Assembly (NCBI GenBank): GCA_963854835.1
Contig: OY978525.1
Coordinates: forward strand, 59,904,855 to 59,968,854
From: Megamerina dolium
Lineage: Eukaryota > Arthropoda > Insecta > Diptera > Megamerinidae
Length of the DNA stretch: 64,000 nucleotides
Direction of reading: 5' to 3'
Position 1 is the first letter of the stretch. The number at the start of each line of letters is the position of its first letter. A program made the translations under genes and the position numbers. Of the stretch, positions 21,244-30,944 are shown in pieces. The notes under the pieces are model-generated. The model did no database searches, had not been told where the DNA came from, and saw only the letters and a program-made list of their open reading frames with translations.

Positions 21244-21492
21244 AACATGTTAGTTAAGTAGACTTATAATTATAACAAATCAAAAACTATATATGTTCAT
21301 TTTACAATAAGCTATAATTACAAATATATTAAACAACATAATGTTAGCCAATAAGCACAAAAAAAAAAAAAAAAAAAAATAACAAAATTTTTAAATGTAA
21401 CCACGCAAAACGACTCCAAGAACCACCGCCATACGGGAAAAATTATTCCATTTTCTCAAAGAAAATAAATAATTTTTTCTTGAGGGCAAGGG

Positions 21493-22095
21493 TGTAGTGA
21501 CCTAGGCAACAATATATGCACAAAGTATTACATAAAGTGATACACAAAATAATGCACTAAATAACATACAAAGCAATGCACAAAGCAATATGAAATAATG
21601 ACACTGCATATCCACGCTTACACTTAGTAAGCGAGCATTTGTTTACATTTGCAAGCAAAGCCAATGGCCACGCGAACATTTGTTTACATTTGCAAGCAAA
21701 GCCAATGACTTACGCTTGCTGAGCAAATGTTCTTTTTAGTTATGCAATACAAAGTCGATATCCATGCTGCTGCTGTATCAGCAACTATTGGAATCAAAGT
21801 CACTTTGATTCACGAAATTGTTTGTTTACATTTTTACATTTTACTTAGTGCAATTTGTTGCTTAGTCTGCAATTTCTGGGAATCGAGTTGCCCATATTTG
21901 AGTATAAATAGTACTACATGTGTTCAATAAAATCAATTGCTAACTTGACTTCAAATCAGACTTCTCGTTTCAATTCGCATTCCGGCTGGCCTAAGCTAGC
22001 CTAAAGATTAGCAGAGTTGCACTGCTGTTAAATCCAAGGCAACAAGCACACTATACACTACACTCACACACACATTAGTAGGCAGTACCTCTACA
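21493..22095 (+). repeat. Element 3 3' LTR
   Basis: 603 bp. The only difference from the 5' LTR that I found is GAACATTTG for GAACGTTTG. It is preceded by a purine-rich GAGGGCAAGGG tract. Between the pol stop (21243) and the LTR there are only about 250 bp, which includes a run of 22 A's, so there is no room for env. Confidence 0.88.
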
Positions 22096-23899
22096 CATGC
22101 ATGAGTTAACAAGAAAGAACAAACCATTTGTGTGGGGCGAGGAACAACAGAATGCATTCGAACAACTGAAAGAAAGACTGTGTTCAGCACCAGTATTAGC
22201 GTATCCAGTACCTGGTCAAAAGTTTGTGTTGGACACAGATGCGAGTGGCTATGGAATAGGTGGTGTGCTTTCTCAGATCATAGATGGGCAAGAAAAAGTA
22301 ATAACATTTTACAGTAAAATCCTGTCCAAACCAGAAAGAAACTACTGTCTCACTCGAAGAGAGTTGCTCGCAATACTGGAATGTGTAAAGTATTTCCATA
22401 AATACTTGTACGGCGCTAAGTTGGTTATTACAATTTAAAAATCCAGAAGGACAATTTTCGTGCTAGATTGAAAGGCTGCAGAGTTATGATTATACAAAAA
22501 AGCATCGTCAAAGAGGACATCACAGCAAAGCGGATGCTCTATCTCGACGTCCTTGTAAAATGGAATGTAAAAATTGTTCTCGAGTGGAAAGCAAGGAGCA
22601 CATTGTCGACATACGACTTACGAATATCTTGCGGGAGGAGTCATGGACCACCGAACGAGAACAAGAAGATCAGCGGAACGACCCAGATCTCGTAAAGATT
22701 ATGGAATACAAGGAGCAGGGCATACGTCCAGATTGGCTAGAAATTGCTAATGAGAGTCCAATAGCAAAGGCATACTGGGCGCAGTGGAAAAGCCTGCACT
22801 TAAGAGACGGATGTTTATTCCGAACATGGGAAAGTGAAGATGGAAAAATCACTAATGATCTTCTAGTGGTACCCAACGCAAAAATAAATGAAGTGATAGC
22901 TGAGTATCACAATGCCTCCATTGGAGGGCATTTGGGAATCACCAAAACCGTCTGATTGGATTCGGAAGTGTAAGCAATGCGCAATGGCCAAAGGTCCCAC
23001 TAAGAAAAGTCTAAGGTAAGATGCACCAATACACTGTGGGTGCTCCATTTGAGCGAATTGCTATGGACAAAACTGGGCCATTTCCAATAAGCAACGCAGG
23101 AAACAAGTATGTTCTGGTGGTTATAGATTACTTCAGTAAATGGCCTGAAGTATACCCCATTCCAAATCAAGAAGCTAGTACAGTTGCGGATGTATTCGTC
23201 AACCAATGGATTACTCGTTTTGGTGTACTGATGGAGTTACACTCAGACAAAGGTCGAAATTTCGAATCAGTTTTATTCCAAGAGATATGCCGTATGCTGG
23301 GTATATACAAAACTCATATAACACCTTTGCATCTACAATCTGATGGCATGGTAGAATGATTTAACCGTACCTTGGGGGAATATTTGAGAAAAGTCGTAGA
23401 TAAATACCAAAAAGACTGGGATGTACATATACTAATGTTCCTCATGTCGTATCGATGCGCACAACATGATACGACGGCTACTACACCGGCAATGGCAATT
23501 TTTGGAAACGAGTTACGACTGCCAGCTGATTTAAAATTTGGAGTCGTATCACCAACGAGATCAACCGAAGGTAACTATATTAGCGAAAAGCGGGAACAGT
23601 TGGATGAAGTACATCAGTTCATCAGAGAGCGGTCGCAGATGATAAGCGATAAGATGAAGGCCAGGTATGACTTGAAAGCAAATTCAAAAGGGTTCTATGA
23701 AGGAGAGCTTGTAATGCATCATAATCCAAAACGAAAGAAAGGCCTGTCCTCTAAACTACAGACTCATTGAGAAGGACCATATGAGATTATAACAAAGATA
23801 AATGACGTAGTGTATCGTATTCAACGTGCCTGGAATAAAAGAGCAAAATTTAAAGTAGTGCACTTGGAGCGACTTGCGCCATATCGAGGGGAAGTATAA
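22096..23899 (+). pseudogene. Micropia-like pol, 3' half, degenerate copy (unit 1)
   Basis: Continues RNase H (FVLDTDASGYGIGGVLSQ) after the element 3 insertion. A deletion near 22413 removes the TDHSALRW block, and one near 22952 removes the integrase zinc pair spacing. The integrase core (VVIDYFSKWPEVYP, LHSDKGRNFE) follows with a stop in place of the arginine after GMVE (23359). The C-terminal region ends at 23899, with an in-frame TGA in QTH-stop near 23768. Confidence 0.85.
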
Positions 23900-23936
23900 A
23901 AACTTGTCCGGACGAACAAGGCTAAGAGGAGGGCAG

Positions 23937-24374
23937 TGTAACGAGTATAGATAGTTGGTTACTCATCACTATTGTGACTGACACTATTGGCAGCATCGAA
24001 ACGAATGTCAACAAAACGAAATAAACGATAACCAGAACAAGTCAACGAGAAAGGAAGAGAAGAATCTCGATAAAGGAAAATTCTGGGGTGTTGCCAACAG
24101 AGTATAAATAGAGCCAGTGTTGAGAAGTGAGAATCAATCGAATTCCGAACGTGACTGCGCAAACATCTATACAGAGGCAAAAGTTGCTAGTACATTAAAG
24201 TGTTATTGTAAATAGTTGATTATAAACAGAGTTGATTATAAATAGAGTTTATTAAATAAATTGTTGCTGTATATAGTTGTATAAAATAAGTGTTACAGTT
24301 ATCATTAACAGAATCCAGTGATCGAACAAGGTAATTCAAATAGAATTAAACGTCCACAGAATAAAAACGTAACA
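23937..24374 (+). repeat. Micropia-like LTR-c (long type)
   Basis: 438 bp, preceded by the purine tract AAGAGGAGGGCAG and followed by ATAT. It matches LTR-a along its whole length (for example GTTGGTTACTC, GACACTATTGG, AAACGAAATAAACG) and not LTR-e. It therefore is not a crossover hybrid of the two types. Confidence 0.88.
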
Positions 24375-24605
24375 ATATATACCGGTTTTAAATGCAACTC
24401 TGTTGTACATGCTTTTCTTCTGTAATTCCTTAAATCATAGGTAAAGATATTTAATTTATATTAAGGATAATTATTTTTTTTCAAACAACCCAATCATTAA
24501 TTTGTATTTTAACCAATTCTAATTTTCGACATTTTTATTTTGTTGTTGATGATAATCCATGTAAATTATACGGTTTATATGGTTTTATGATCGCATGAGT
24601 GCCAC

Positions 24606-25277
24606 TGTTACCGCCGTCAGCTGCAGTAACCTGGCAATCTTTATCACATACTCATTTCGTCTCTCATAGTGCCTGTTCACATTGGCTTGCCCAGACGCAA
24701 CTGTGCGAGCGAGATAGGTAGAAAAGTAGGCAGTAAGAAAGTGATGGAAGTTTTTTTTTCTATGTCCAAAGTGTTCCGATTATGACAACTATACTCACAA
24801 ATTTTTAAACGTTGAAGCGATAACATCAATCAGAAGCGTTCTATATTAGGGTTGTGCGATTAATTGTTTGTTCAAAAAGTCTGATTAATCAAATTATTCG
24901 ACAAATCAATTCGCTTGATCAAAATTATGATTTATCAAAATTGAAATTATTCGATTAATCGCAATATTTGAAATATTATCAATATTTTGAAAATTTTTTT
25001 AGAATAATTTCTATTTTGAATAAATAAAATCATGATAATTCGATTAATTTCATATTTGATTAATGGAATACTTTGATTAATCAATATTTCTGAACAAACG
25101 ATTAATTGCACAGCCCTACTTTATTCCAAAATTCCAATTCCACTGTAGCATTTTATTTGAAATAAAACCGGCGCAATTGCACTAATGTGAACACAGCGTT
25201 AATGGATATATCGTTCATAGGAAATCTAATGTAAACAGGCACATACGTTCTCACATTCAACGCTTATTATAGTTGCA
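24606..25277 (+). repeat. BEL/Pao LTR fragment split by MITE C (unit 2 copy)
   Basis: The unit 2 counterpart of 1108-1776, with the same MITE insertion and 3-bp duplication. Confidence 0.65.
24669..25242. mobile_element. MITE C with nested MITE B (unit 2 copies)
   Basis: MITE C spans 24669-25242, and MITE B inside it spans 24847-25118. Lengths equal those in unit 1 (574 and 272 bp). Their presence in both units means they were in place before the duplication. Confidence 0.75.
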
Positions 25278-25290
25278 TTCTTTTGTAATA

Positions 25291-25814
25291 GCCTAGACAG
25301 ACGGCAGCCTAATTCCGGATTACCGAGTTAATTCGAATTAACTCGGGCATTAACTGCAGCTAATCCGCATAAACTCTATGAGTTCATTCTCAAAATAAAA
25401 GAGGATTAGGGCAATTTGCGATGGCAACACTGCTGAAAATAGTCTATTGTGAATTTTTCTCGATCCATTTTATAAAATATTAGGCGTGTTCGCTTATAAA
25501 AAATTTTCAACAATTGTTAACAGTTTTCAACATGAAAAGCGTTGGCGAGCAAATAAATCCCGCTGTCAATTACGAACAGTGAATGACAATTTACAAGTTT
25601 CTGATAGTTTTCAGTTCACGTACTTCTTGTAGATTTTCTCATATCGAGAGTGACAGATGACAGAAATTGATAGTGATAGTAATGTAAGTGAGCTGACCTA
25701 ATAAAACAGCAATCAGTCGTTTAGTTAATCTCCAATACTGCCGTCTGTCAGGTTATTATTTTATTCGGATTAAGTGCGCCGATAATCCGGAATTAGGCTG
25801 CCGTCTGTCTAGGC
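25291..25814. mobile_element. MITE A (unit 2 copy)
   Basis: 524 bp, the same length as 1793-2316, with perfect TIRs and TA flanks. Isolated differences are visible (for example GCGTGTTCGC for GCGTAATCGC). Confidence 0.8.
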
Positions 25815-25924
25815 TATAAGTGAGTTGCAAAAGAACATTAACTCACATATAACTTCCTTTTTATTTGAATATAATTTCCCTTTAGTTACTTAGCAATGCT
25901 GGTGGTATATATGATTGTTCGTGA

Positions 25925-26290
25925 AATTTATAAATGAAATAAAAACAAAAAAGAAACAATTCTGCGGAATCTGTGGTAAATATATTCGTTTATTTAAAAT
26001 AAATGTTCATTTGCACTTACTTTATTTTGCTTAGTTTTGTTTATATTTACAATAATTTTACGTGTTGTTGAAATTTCCCAAGGACATTCCAGTAGTATAT
26101 TCACAATAGTGATGTTTTTTACTTTCCAACACTATAACTCAGGTCGATTAATATATAAGCAACTTCAATTGAACTCGGTTAAAATAGACGGCATTGCTTA
26201 TTTTTGTTGTTGCTTTGCATGCAGTTCGGCAAATAAGTCAGTGCTCTTTTGCAACTCGCATGCAAAAGAATGCAGCTTATATACATGAAC
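25925..26290. repeat. Inverted-repeat arm without the gypsy insertion (unit 2)
   Basis: Continuous counterpart of 2405-2655 plus 7269-7404. The sequence GGTCGATTAATATATAAGC around 26143-26161 is the pre-insertion target of element 1. Confidence 0.75.
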
Positions 26291-26544
26291 AGTTATCTTT
26301 TTTGGTTTGAGTTTGACAATAGGCTGTTCTTATGCTGACGCCATAAACGAAAAGGAAATTAACCGAAAAGGGCAAATAATTTTTATAATTATAATTCTTG
26401 CATTTGTATAGTACGCGGTTACTTAAAACAATTTTGATTGAAAAAAAGGTGATTTTTATAAATGAAGTGAGCAGTGGCAAGATGCCATAACGATAATTCC
26501 TACAAATCGTTATTAAAGAACTATTTTATCATTTCGGAAAAAAG

Positions 26545-26921
26545 TGGATTATTTTCTTCTGGCGATTAAGTCCTTTCAACCACAAAAATAGTGTGATTTG
26601 CAAGGACCATTTCATTAATTACGATTTTATAAACCTCAAGCTATATGAAATGGGTAAAATATATTTATTTTATTTGCACAGCATTCGCATTTCTGAAATG
26701 TTACTAATTTTCCAGGCTTTGCGTCGATACTTGAATTGAAGCGCGGGGTTCTGCCAACTGTGTGCCGAGTATCTGTTGGTATAACTTTTCCGGGAAAGCG
26801 GGTTCAGCGAAGAGAAAATAAGCCCATCGTTGCTATGTTGCTGCATCAACAAAGTTCGGAAATTGCAGTTAATGGTAACAAAAAATCGTTGGTTATTGTA
26901 TGGAAATATTCAACTGTTTAA
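26545..26921 (+). pseudogene. P-like transposase relic, THAP end (unit 2 copy)
   Basis: Matches 7667-8043 with only a few differences (for example GCGCGGGG for GCGAGGGG). It has the same ICKDHF block, the same candidate intron and the same LKRGVLPTV block (here with R preserved). The same frame breaks as in unit 1 show it was already dead when duplicated. Confidence 0.6.
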
Positions 26922-26964
26922 ATTAACTTATTAACAGAGCTCAGATTAGATTGATTTGAAGTTG

Positions 26965-27723
26965 ACGACAATGTCGGCCTAGAAAATATTGCTGGCTATA
27001 TTGCTGGTGGGTGCCGTAGCTGGTGGGTGCCGTAGCTCAGTGGTTAGTGTGTTCGCCTTCTGATCTGTAGGTCGTGGTTCAATCCCCGGCTGATGCGTAA
27101 CAAATTTAATATCGATAAGATTTTTCTTTCGAATGGTACCCACCTGTCGGCAAGCAATTGGCAATTCTTCCGACAGTAACGACTTGCCATGAAAAAGCTT
27201 CTTAAAGAACTCTGTGACAAAGCTCAGAAAAAGTGATGTCACAAGTGTTCTGCCGTTCGGAACCGGCTAAAATAAGTAGGTCCCTTCTAATACTGTTCAA
27301 ATTTAAGACGCACAACAATAATGGAAGAGAAGCTCGGCCAATGAGCCCTTTGGGGCTTTAAGTGCCACATAAAAAAAAAAAAATATATGTCATAAATTAC
27401 GACACGAATTGGGAGGATGGCGCTGATTTAAGTTATACATGGGTAAATCACCTGAGTGAAGGTGGTTTATCAAAACCGAAAAGCTCGTGGTTCGATTGAA
27501 CTCCCTTGAAAATATTTTTAACGCAATTAATGGAAATGGGTTGTACATTACAAATAACTTTGTACAAAAACATATAGAGCAATCTTCTAGTATTAATTGC
27601 AATATTAAGGAAAAAAAATTGTTCTTCGGGGCAAGGATGTTCTTCAAAATTAGAAAACTAAACAATGGATTTGAAGAAACCGCTCACAAGAAAAAAAGAA
27701 AATTCACTAAAATAATAACTTAG
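26965..27723 (+). pseudogene. P-like transposase C-terminal relic, split by a SINE (unit 2)
   Basis: Same content as 8090-8460, interrupted at 27003-27383 by a SINE inside the IAGY-coding part. Downstream it reads on to the stop at 27723 with the R-x-R-x-F block (GARMFFKIRKLN). Confidence 0.5.
27003..27383 (+). mobile_element. tRNA-derived SINE, copy 1
   Basis: The head GGGTGCCGTAGCTCAGTGG carries a Pol III A-box (TAGCTCAGTGG) and, near 27075, a B-box (GGTTCAATCCC). The body is about 340 bp, ends CTTTAAGTGCCACAT and has a tail of 13 A's. Target duplication TATAT (26997-27001, 27384-27388); the empty site is at about 8119 in unit 1. The 5' end has an extra partial copy of its first 19 bases (GCTGGTGGGTGCCGTA twice). 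Confidence 0.85.
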
Positions 27724-28079
27724 TATTTATTAATTCTTTTTTAAATTATTGATATAATTATTTAATTTTTTTTTAATATTTATGCATGTATACATATGTG
27801 GGCAATAAAACTTGTAATGAAAACACGAAACCATTTCGATTTTATTTATAAATTTTGATCGATAGCTTTTCCAATTGGCAACTTCTGGTCACTTTAGGTT
27901 ACATACATATGTATTTTCGCGGTATATTTATTTACTTGTTTCTTCTAATATTCTCCATAATAAACTAATAAATATTGCTTATTTTACAATTTTGTATAAA
28001 CGTTTACAGTTTTATTTACCTTTTGTATATTGACACTTCTTATTTGCTTACTATTCGTACTGTTTCGTTTATGACAGCA

Positions 28080-28970
28080 CAGGGCGTAATCTGTATTCTT
28101 GACATACACTATTACTATACGATGCCGTGCCCTCCTCAAATGGCAGCGTTACCAACTGCTCGGCTAGCAACATTTGAACGACCGTTCACATTTGTTATCG
28201 TTGATTATTTCGGACCACATTATGTGTTCGTCGGACGCAGGCATGAAAATCGATAACCTGCCTCACGATTAGAGCAATTCACGTCGAAGTAGCTCATAGC
28301 CTTGATACGAGTTCCTGCATAATGTGCTTTCGAAATTTTATAGCTCGGCGTGGTACACCAAGAGAAGTCTTTTCTGAAAATGGAACAAACTTCAAAGCGA
28401 CAGAGAAGGTCATACGTGACGAGTTTAAAATATTGATCAGAAATCAGTTTGTTGCACTTTTGACTGCATTAAGTGGAAGCTCAACCCTCCTGGAGCACCA
28501 CTTATGGGCGGAGTCCACTCACATTCGTCTCCTTGGAGTTTGATGACGATGAGGCTATAGCGAACCATTTAATGATCGGATCTTCAGATGGCTATGAACC
28601 TTTCAATAATGATGAAAGAATTTGCGACACCATTGGCATCGGACACAAAAATTTGCGAACCAGTTTTGGACAAGATGGCTAAAAGAGTACGTGCCAATAA
28701 TTTCCAGACGGAGCAAGTGGTTTATACCGCAGCCGGCTATCCATACGGGAGACATCGTTATAATTGTCGACTCTGATCTTCCGAGAAATTGCTGGCCCAA
28801 GGAAGAGTGATCGATACAGTGGTAGCGAGTGACAGACAAGTTAGACGTGTCACGGTAAAAACACAATTTGGTATTCTAAATCCACCATCAGTCAGAAAAG
28901 AACAACGAGACGTCGTTGAAAAGAACAAAAGCAACCTAGATCCATAGGACTCGCTTACGGGAAAGGGAAT
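28080..28970 (+). pseudogene. BEL/Pao integrase relic (unit 2 copy)
   Basis: As at 8815-9682, but it keeps about 30 bp lost in unit 1. Those bases encode CLTIRAIHVEVAHSLDTSSC, a well-conserved BEL/Pao integrase block, and strengthen the family call. Confidence 0.8.
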
Positions 28971-29060
28971 TGTTACCGCCGTCAGCCGCAGTAACCTGGC
29001 AACCCTTATCACATACTCATTTCGTCTCTGATACGTTCTCACATTCAACACTTATTATAT
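28971..29060 (+). repeat. BEL/Pao 3' LTR start, truncated (unit 2)
   Basis: The same 90 bp as 9683-9772, cut by LTR-d. Confidence 0.6.
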
Positions 29061-29459
29061 TGTAACGAGTATCGATAGTTGATTACTCATCACTATTGTG
29101 ACTGACTCTATTGGCAGCATCGAAACGAATGTCAACAAAAAGAAATAAGCGATAACCAGAACAAGCCAACGAGAAAGGAAGAGAAGAATCTCGATAAAGG
29201 AAGATTCTGGGGTGTTGCCAACAGAATTGACAATCAATCGAATTCCGAACGTGACTGCGCAAACATCTATACAGAGGCAAAGTGTTATTGTAAATAGTTG
29301 ATTATAAACAGAGTTGATTGTAAATAGTGTTTATTAAAATAAATTGTTGCTGTATATAGTTGTATAAAATAAGTGTTGCAGTTATTATTAACAGAATCCA
29401 GTGTTCGAACAAGGTAATTCAAATAGAATTAAACGCACACAGAATAAAAACGTAACATT

Positions 29460-29477
29460 TGGTGTCAGAAGTGGGAT
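29460..29477 (+). promoter_or_regulatory. Primer-binding site, tRNA-Leu type
   Basis: TGGTGTCAGAAGTGGGAT, 2 nt after LTR-d, identical to the site at 10172. Confidence 0.75.
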
Positions 29478-29486
29478 TCTGTAAAG

Positions 29487-30944
29487 ATGGTGAAAATTGA
29501 CCAACTAAAAGTGGACCAGCTTAAAAAGCTGTTGGTAGAGATGAATCTATCGTCATCAGGTGCAAAGGCGGAACTGCTGGTGAGGCTGAGGAAAGCCATG
29601 GAGGCTAAGGGAATTAATGTAGAAGAACATGAGTTCTTTGAGGAAGACGATATACATGCAGTTGTGCACGCCGAGGAAGAGAGTAAGGTAGATTCGAGTG
29701 GTCAACTCATGGAATTTATGAAATCCATGATGCAACAGCAGCAGCAGCAACTGCAAGGAATTAATGCGAAGCTACAAGAACATTCGGCTGAATTGCGTAC
29801 GGAAATTCAAGGAAATGCGTCTCGCATTGACTCCAAGTTTCAAGAACATTCGGTACGTCAAGAAAACGCTATGGGAGAATTCCAGAAAACAATTGACTCC
29901 AAGCTTCAAGAACATTCGGCTCGTCAAGAACATGTCATCGAAAAACTACAAAAGGGAATTGAGATTAGATTTCAGGAAATTTCCGGAGCTATTAATGACA
30001 AAGTCACAGAGCTGAAAGAACATGTGGATGATTTGGATGATAAGCTGAAGGAACATGTAGACAGACATGATGACTTGGAAGAAAAGCTTGAGAAATTAGA
30101 GCGCGAACTTAATAAAATAAAAATAAGTGGAGCAACCACATCAGTGATAAGAGAGTCAACTACAATTAAACTAAAGCCACCAACATTTGACGGAAGCACG
30201 CCATTCAACATCTTCAAGCTTCAATTCGAGACTACAGCTTCGAAGAATCAATGGGATGACAGCGACAAGACTGCTGCTTTAATAGTCGCATTAAAAGGTA
30301 ATGCTTCCGAAGTGTTACAGATGATTCCAGAGAAAGATCGGGGTAGCTACCAATCACTGATGGACACACTCCAGCGAAAATATGGAAATGAATACAAGAG
30401 TCAATTACATCGAGTGGAATTGAGATCGCGAGTGCAACGGAGTAATGAGAGCCTTCAGGAATTCGCTTCCGATATTGAGCGCTTATGTCATCTAGCGTTC
30501 TCTGGTAATTCGGAAGAGTTCGTCGAAAAAATAAAAATAGAGGCATTCATAGATGGCATACGTGATGGAGAGACAAAGCGTGCCCTAGTCATGTCACCCA
30601 GAAATACATATGCCGAAACAGTCAGTAGTGCCTTGACATATGAAGCCGCCAGTTTGATGTGTCGACCAATGCCACGGGTACGCCAACTCGAAACAGAAAC
30701 AGCAGATCTGATTGAAGCAGTGTGTCAGGCATTCAAATCTGTAGTGCAGCCTGAAGGAAGAACAACAGGTCGACGCGAAAACAAATTTACTGGTAAGTGC
30801 TTTATTTGCGACAAACCAGGACACATGGCGCGTGACTGCCGTCTACGACGAAAGCGATCAAGATCGAATTCTCCAGGAAGACAAAAGAAGGAGAATAAGG
30901 TGGATAGCGATCGCTCCACTAACACAAATCCATCGTTAAACTAG
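29487..30944 (+). CDS. Element 2 Gag with N-terminal SAP motif
   Basis: 485 aa from ATG at 29487. Residues about 5-40 ([32 protein letters not shown]) have the two-helix layout of a SAP DNA/RNA-binding motif. Residues about 90-215 are heptad-like and likely coiled coil, with three repeats of (L/F)QEHS. A capsid domain follows at about 225-400 ([36 protein letters not shown]). One zinc knuckle is at 438-451 ([14 protein letters not shown]), then a basic RLRRKRSRS tail. The frame ends in TAG at 30942, inside a candidate -1 frameshift signal. Gag should bind and package element RNA; a SAP motif could tether it to chromatin. Confidence 0.9.
   Translation: MVKIDQLKVDQLKKLLVEMNLSSSGAKAELLVRLRKAMEAKGINVEEHEFFEEDDIHAVVHAEEESKVDSSGQLMEFMKSMMQQQQQQLQGINAKLQEHSAELRTEIQGNASRIDSKFQEHSVRQENAMGEFQKTIDSKLQEHSARQEHVIEKLQKGIEIRFQEISGAINDKVTELKEHVDDLDDKLKEHVDRHDDLEEKLEKLERELNKIKISGATTSVIRESTTIKLKPPTFDGSTPFNIFKLQFETTASKNQWDDSDKTAALIVALKGNASEVLQMIPEKDRGSYQSLMDTLQRKYGNEYKSQLHRVELRSRVQRSNESLQEFASDIERLCHLAFSGNSEEFVEKIKIEAFIDGIRDGETKRALVMSPRNTYAETVSSALTYEAASLMCRPMPRVRQLETETADLIEAVCQAFKSVVQPEGRTTGRRENKFTGKCFICDKPGHMARDCRLRRKRSRSNSPGRQKKENKVDSDRSTNTNPSLN

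Larger units (their letters stand above)
14640..22095 (+). mobile_element. Element 3: mdg1/412-type Ty3/gypsy retrotransposon
   Basis: 7456 bp with two 603-bp LTRs (TGTAGTGACC...CCTCTACA) that I can see differing at one base, and a 4-bp target duplication CATG (14636-14639, 22096-22099). It is inserted in the RNase H region of the micropia-like copy. Layout: leader with three small frames, gag with an asparagine-rich tail, protease, RT, RNase H, integrase, no env. RT blocks such as NSFQRML and the IGC/FGCS context after YVDD resemble mdg1/412. Young LTRs contrast with several frame breaks inside. Confidence 0.88.
439..23936. repeat. Tandem segmental duplication, unit 1
   Basis: The order is long-type LTR (439-876), spacer (877-9772), short-type LTR (9773-10169) and micropia-like internal region (10170-23936). 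The same order recurs in 23937-34551. The spacers align base by base with only scattered differences once the gypsy element (unit 1) and the SINE (unit 2) are removed. Removing the gypsy element, the LINE and the mdg1/412-type element accounts for nearly all of the extra length of unit 1. The boundaries are LTRs, which suggests recombination between LTR copies. Confidence 0.85.

Noticed and set aside
23937..24374. LTR-c as a crossover hybrid of LTR-e and LTR-a
   Set aside because: All diagnostic bases along LTR-c are of the LTR-a type, so a simple crossover between those two LTRs does not explain the array.
27020..27095. tRNA gene with A-box and B-box
   Set aside because: The tRNA-like head recurs at 44.8 kb and 51.3 kb, joined to the same 3' body with target duplications. 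It is a SINE, and no full cloverleaf with an acceptor stem is present.
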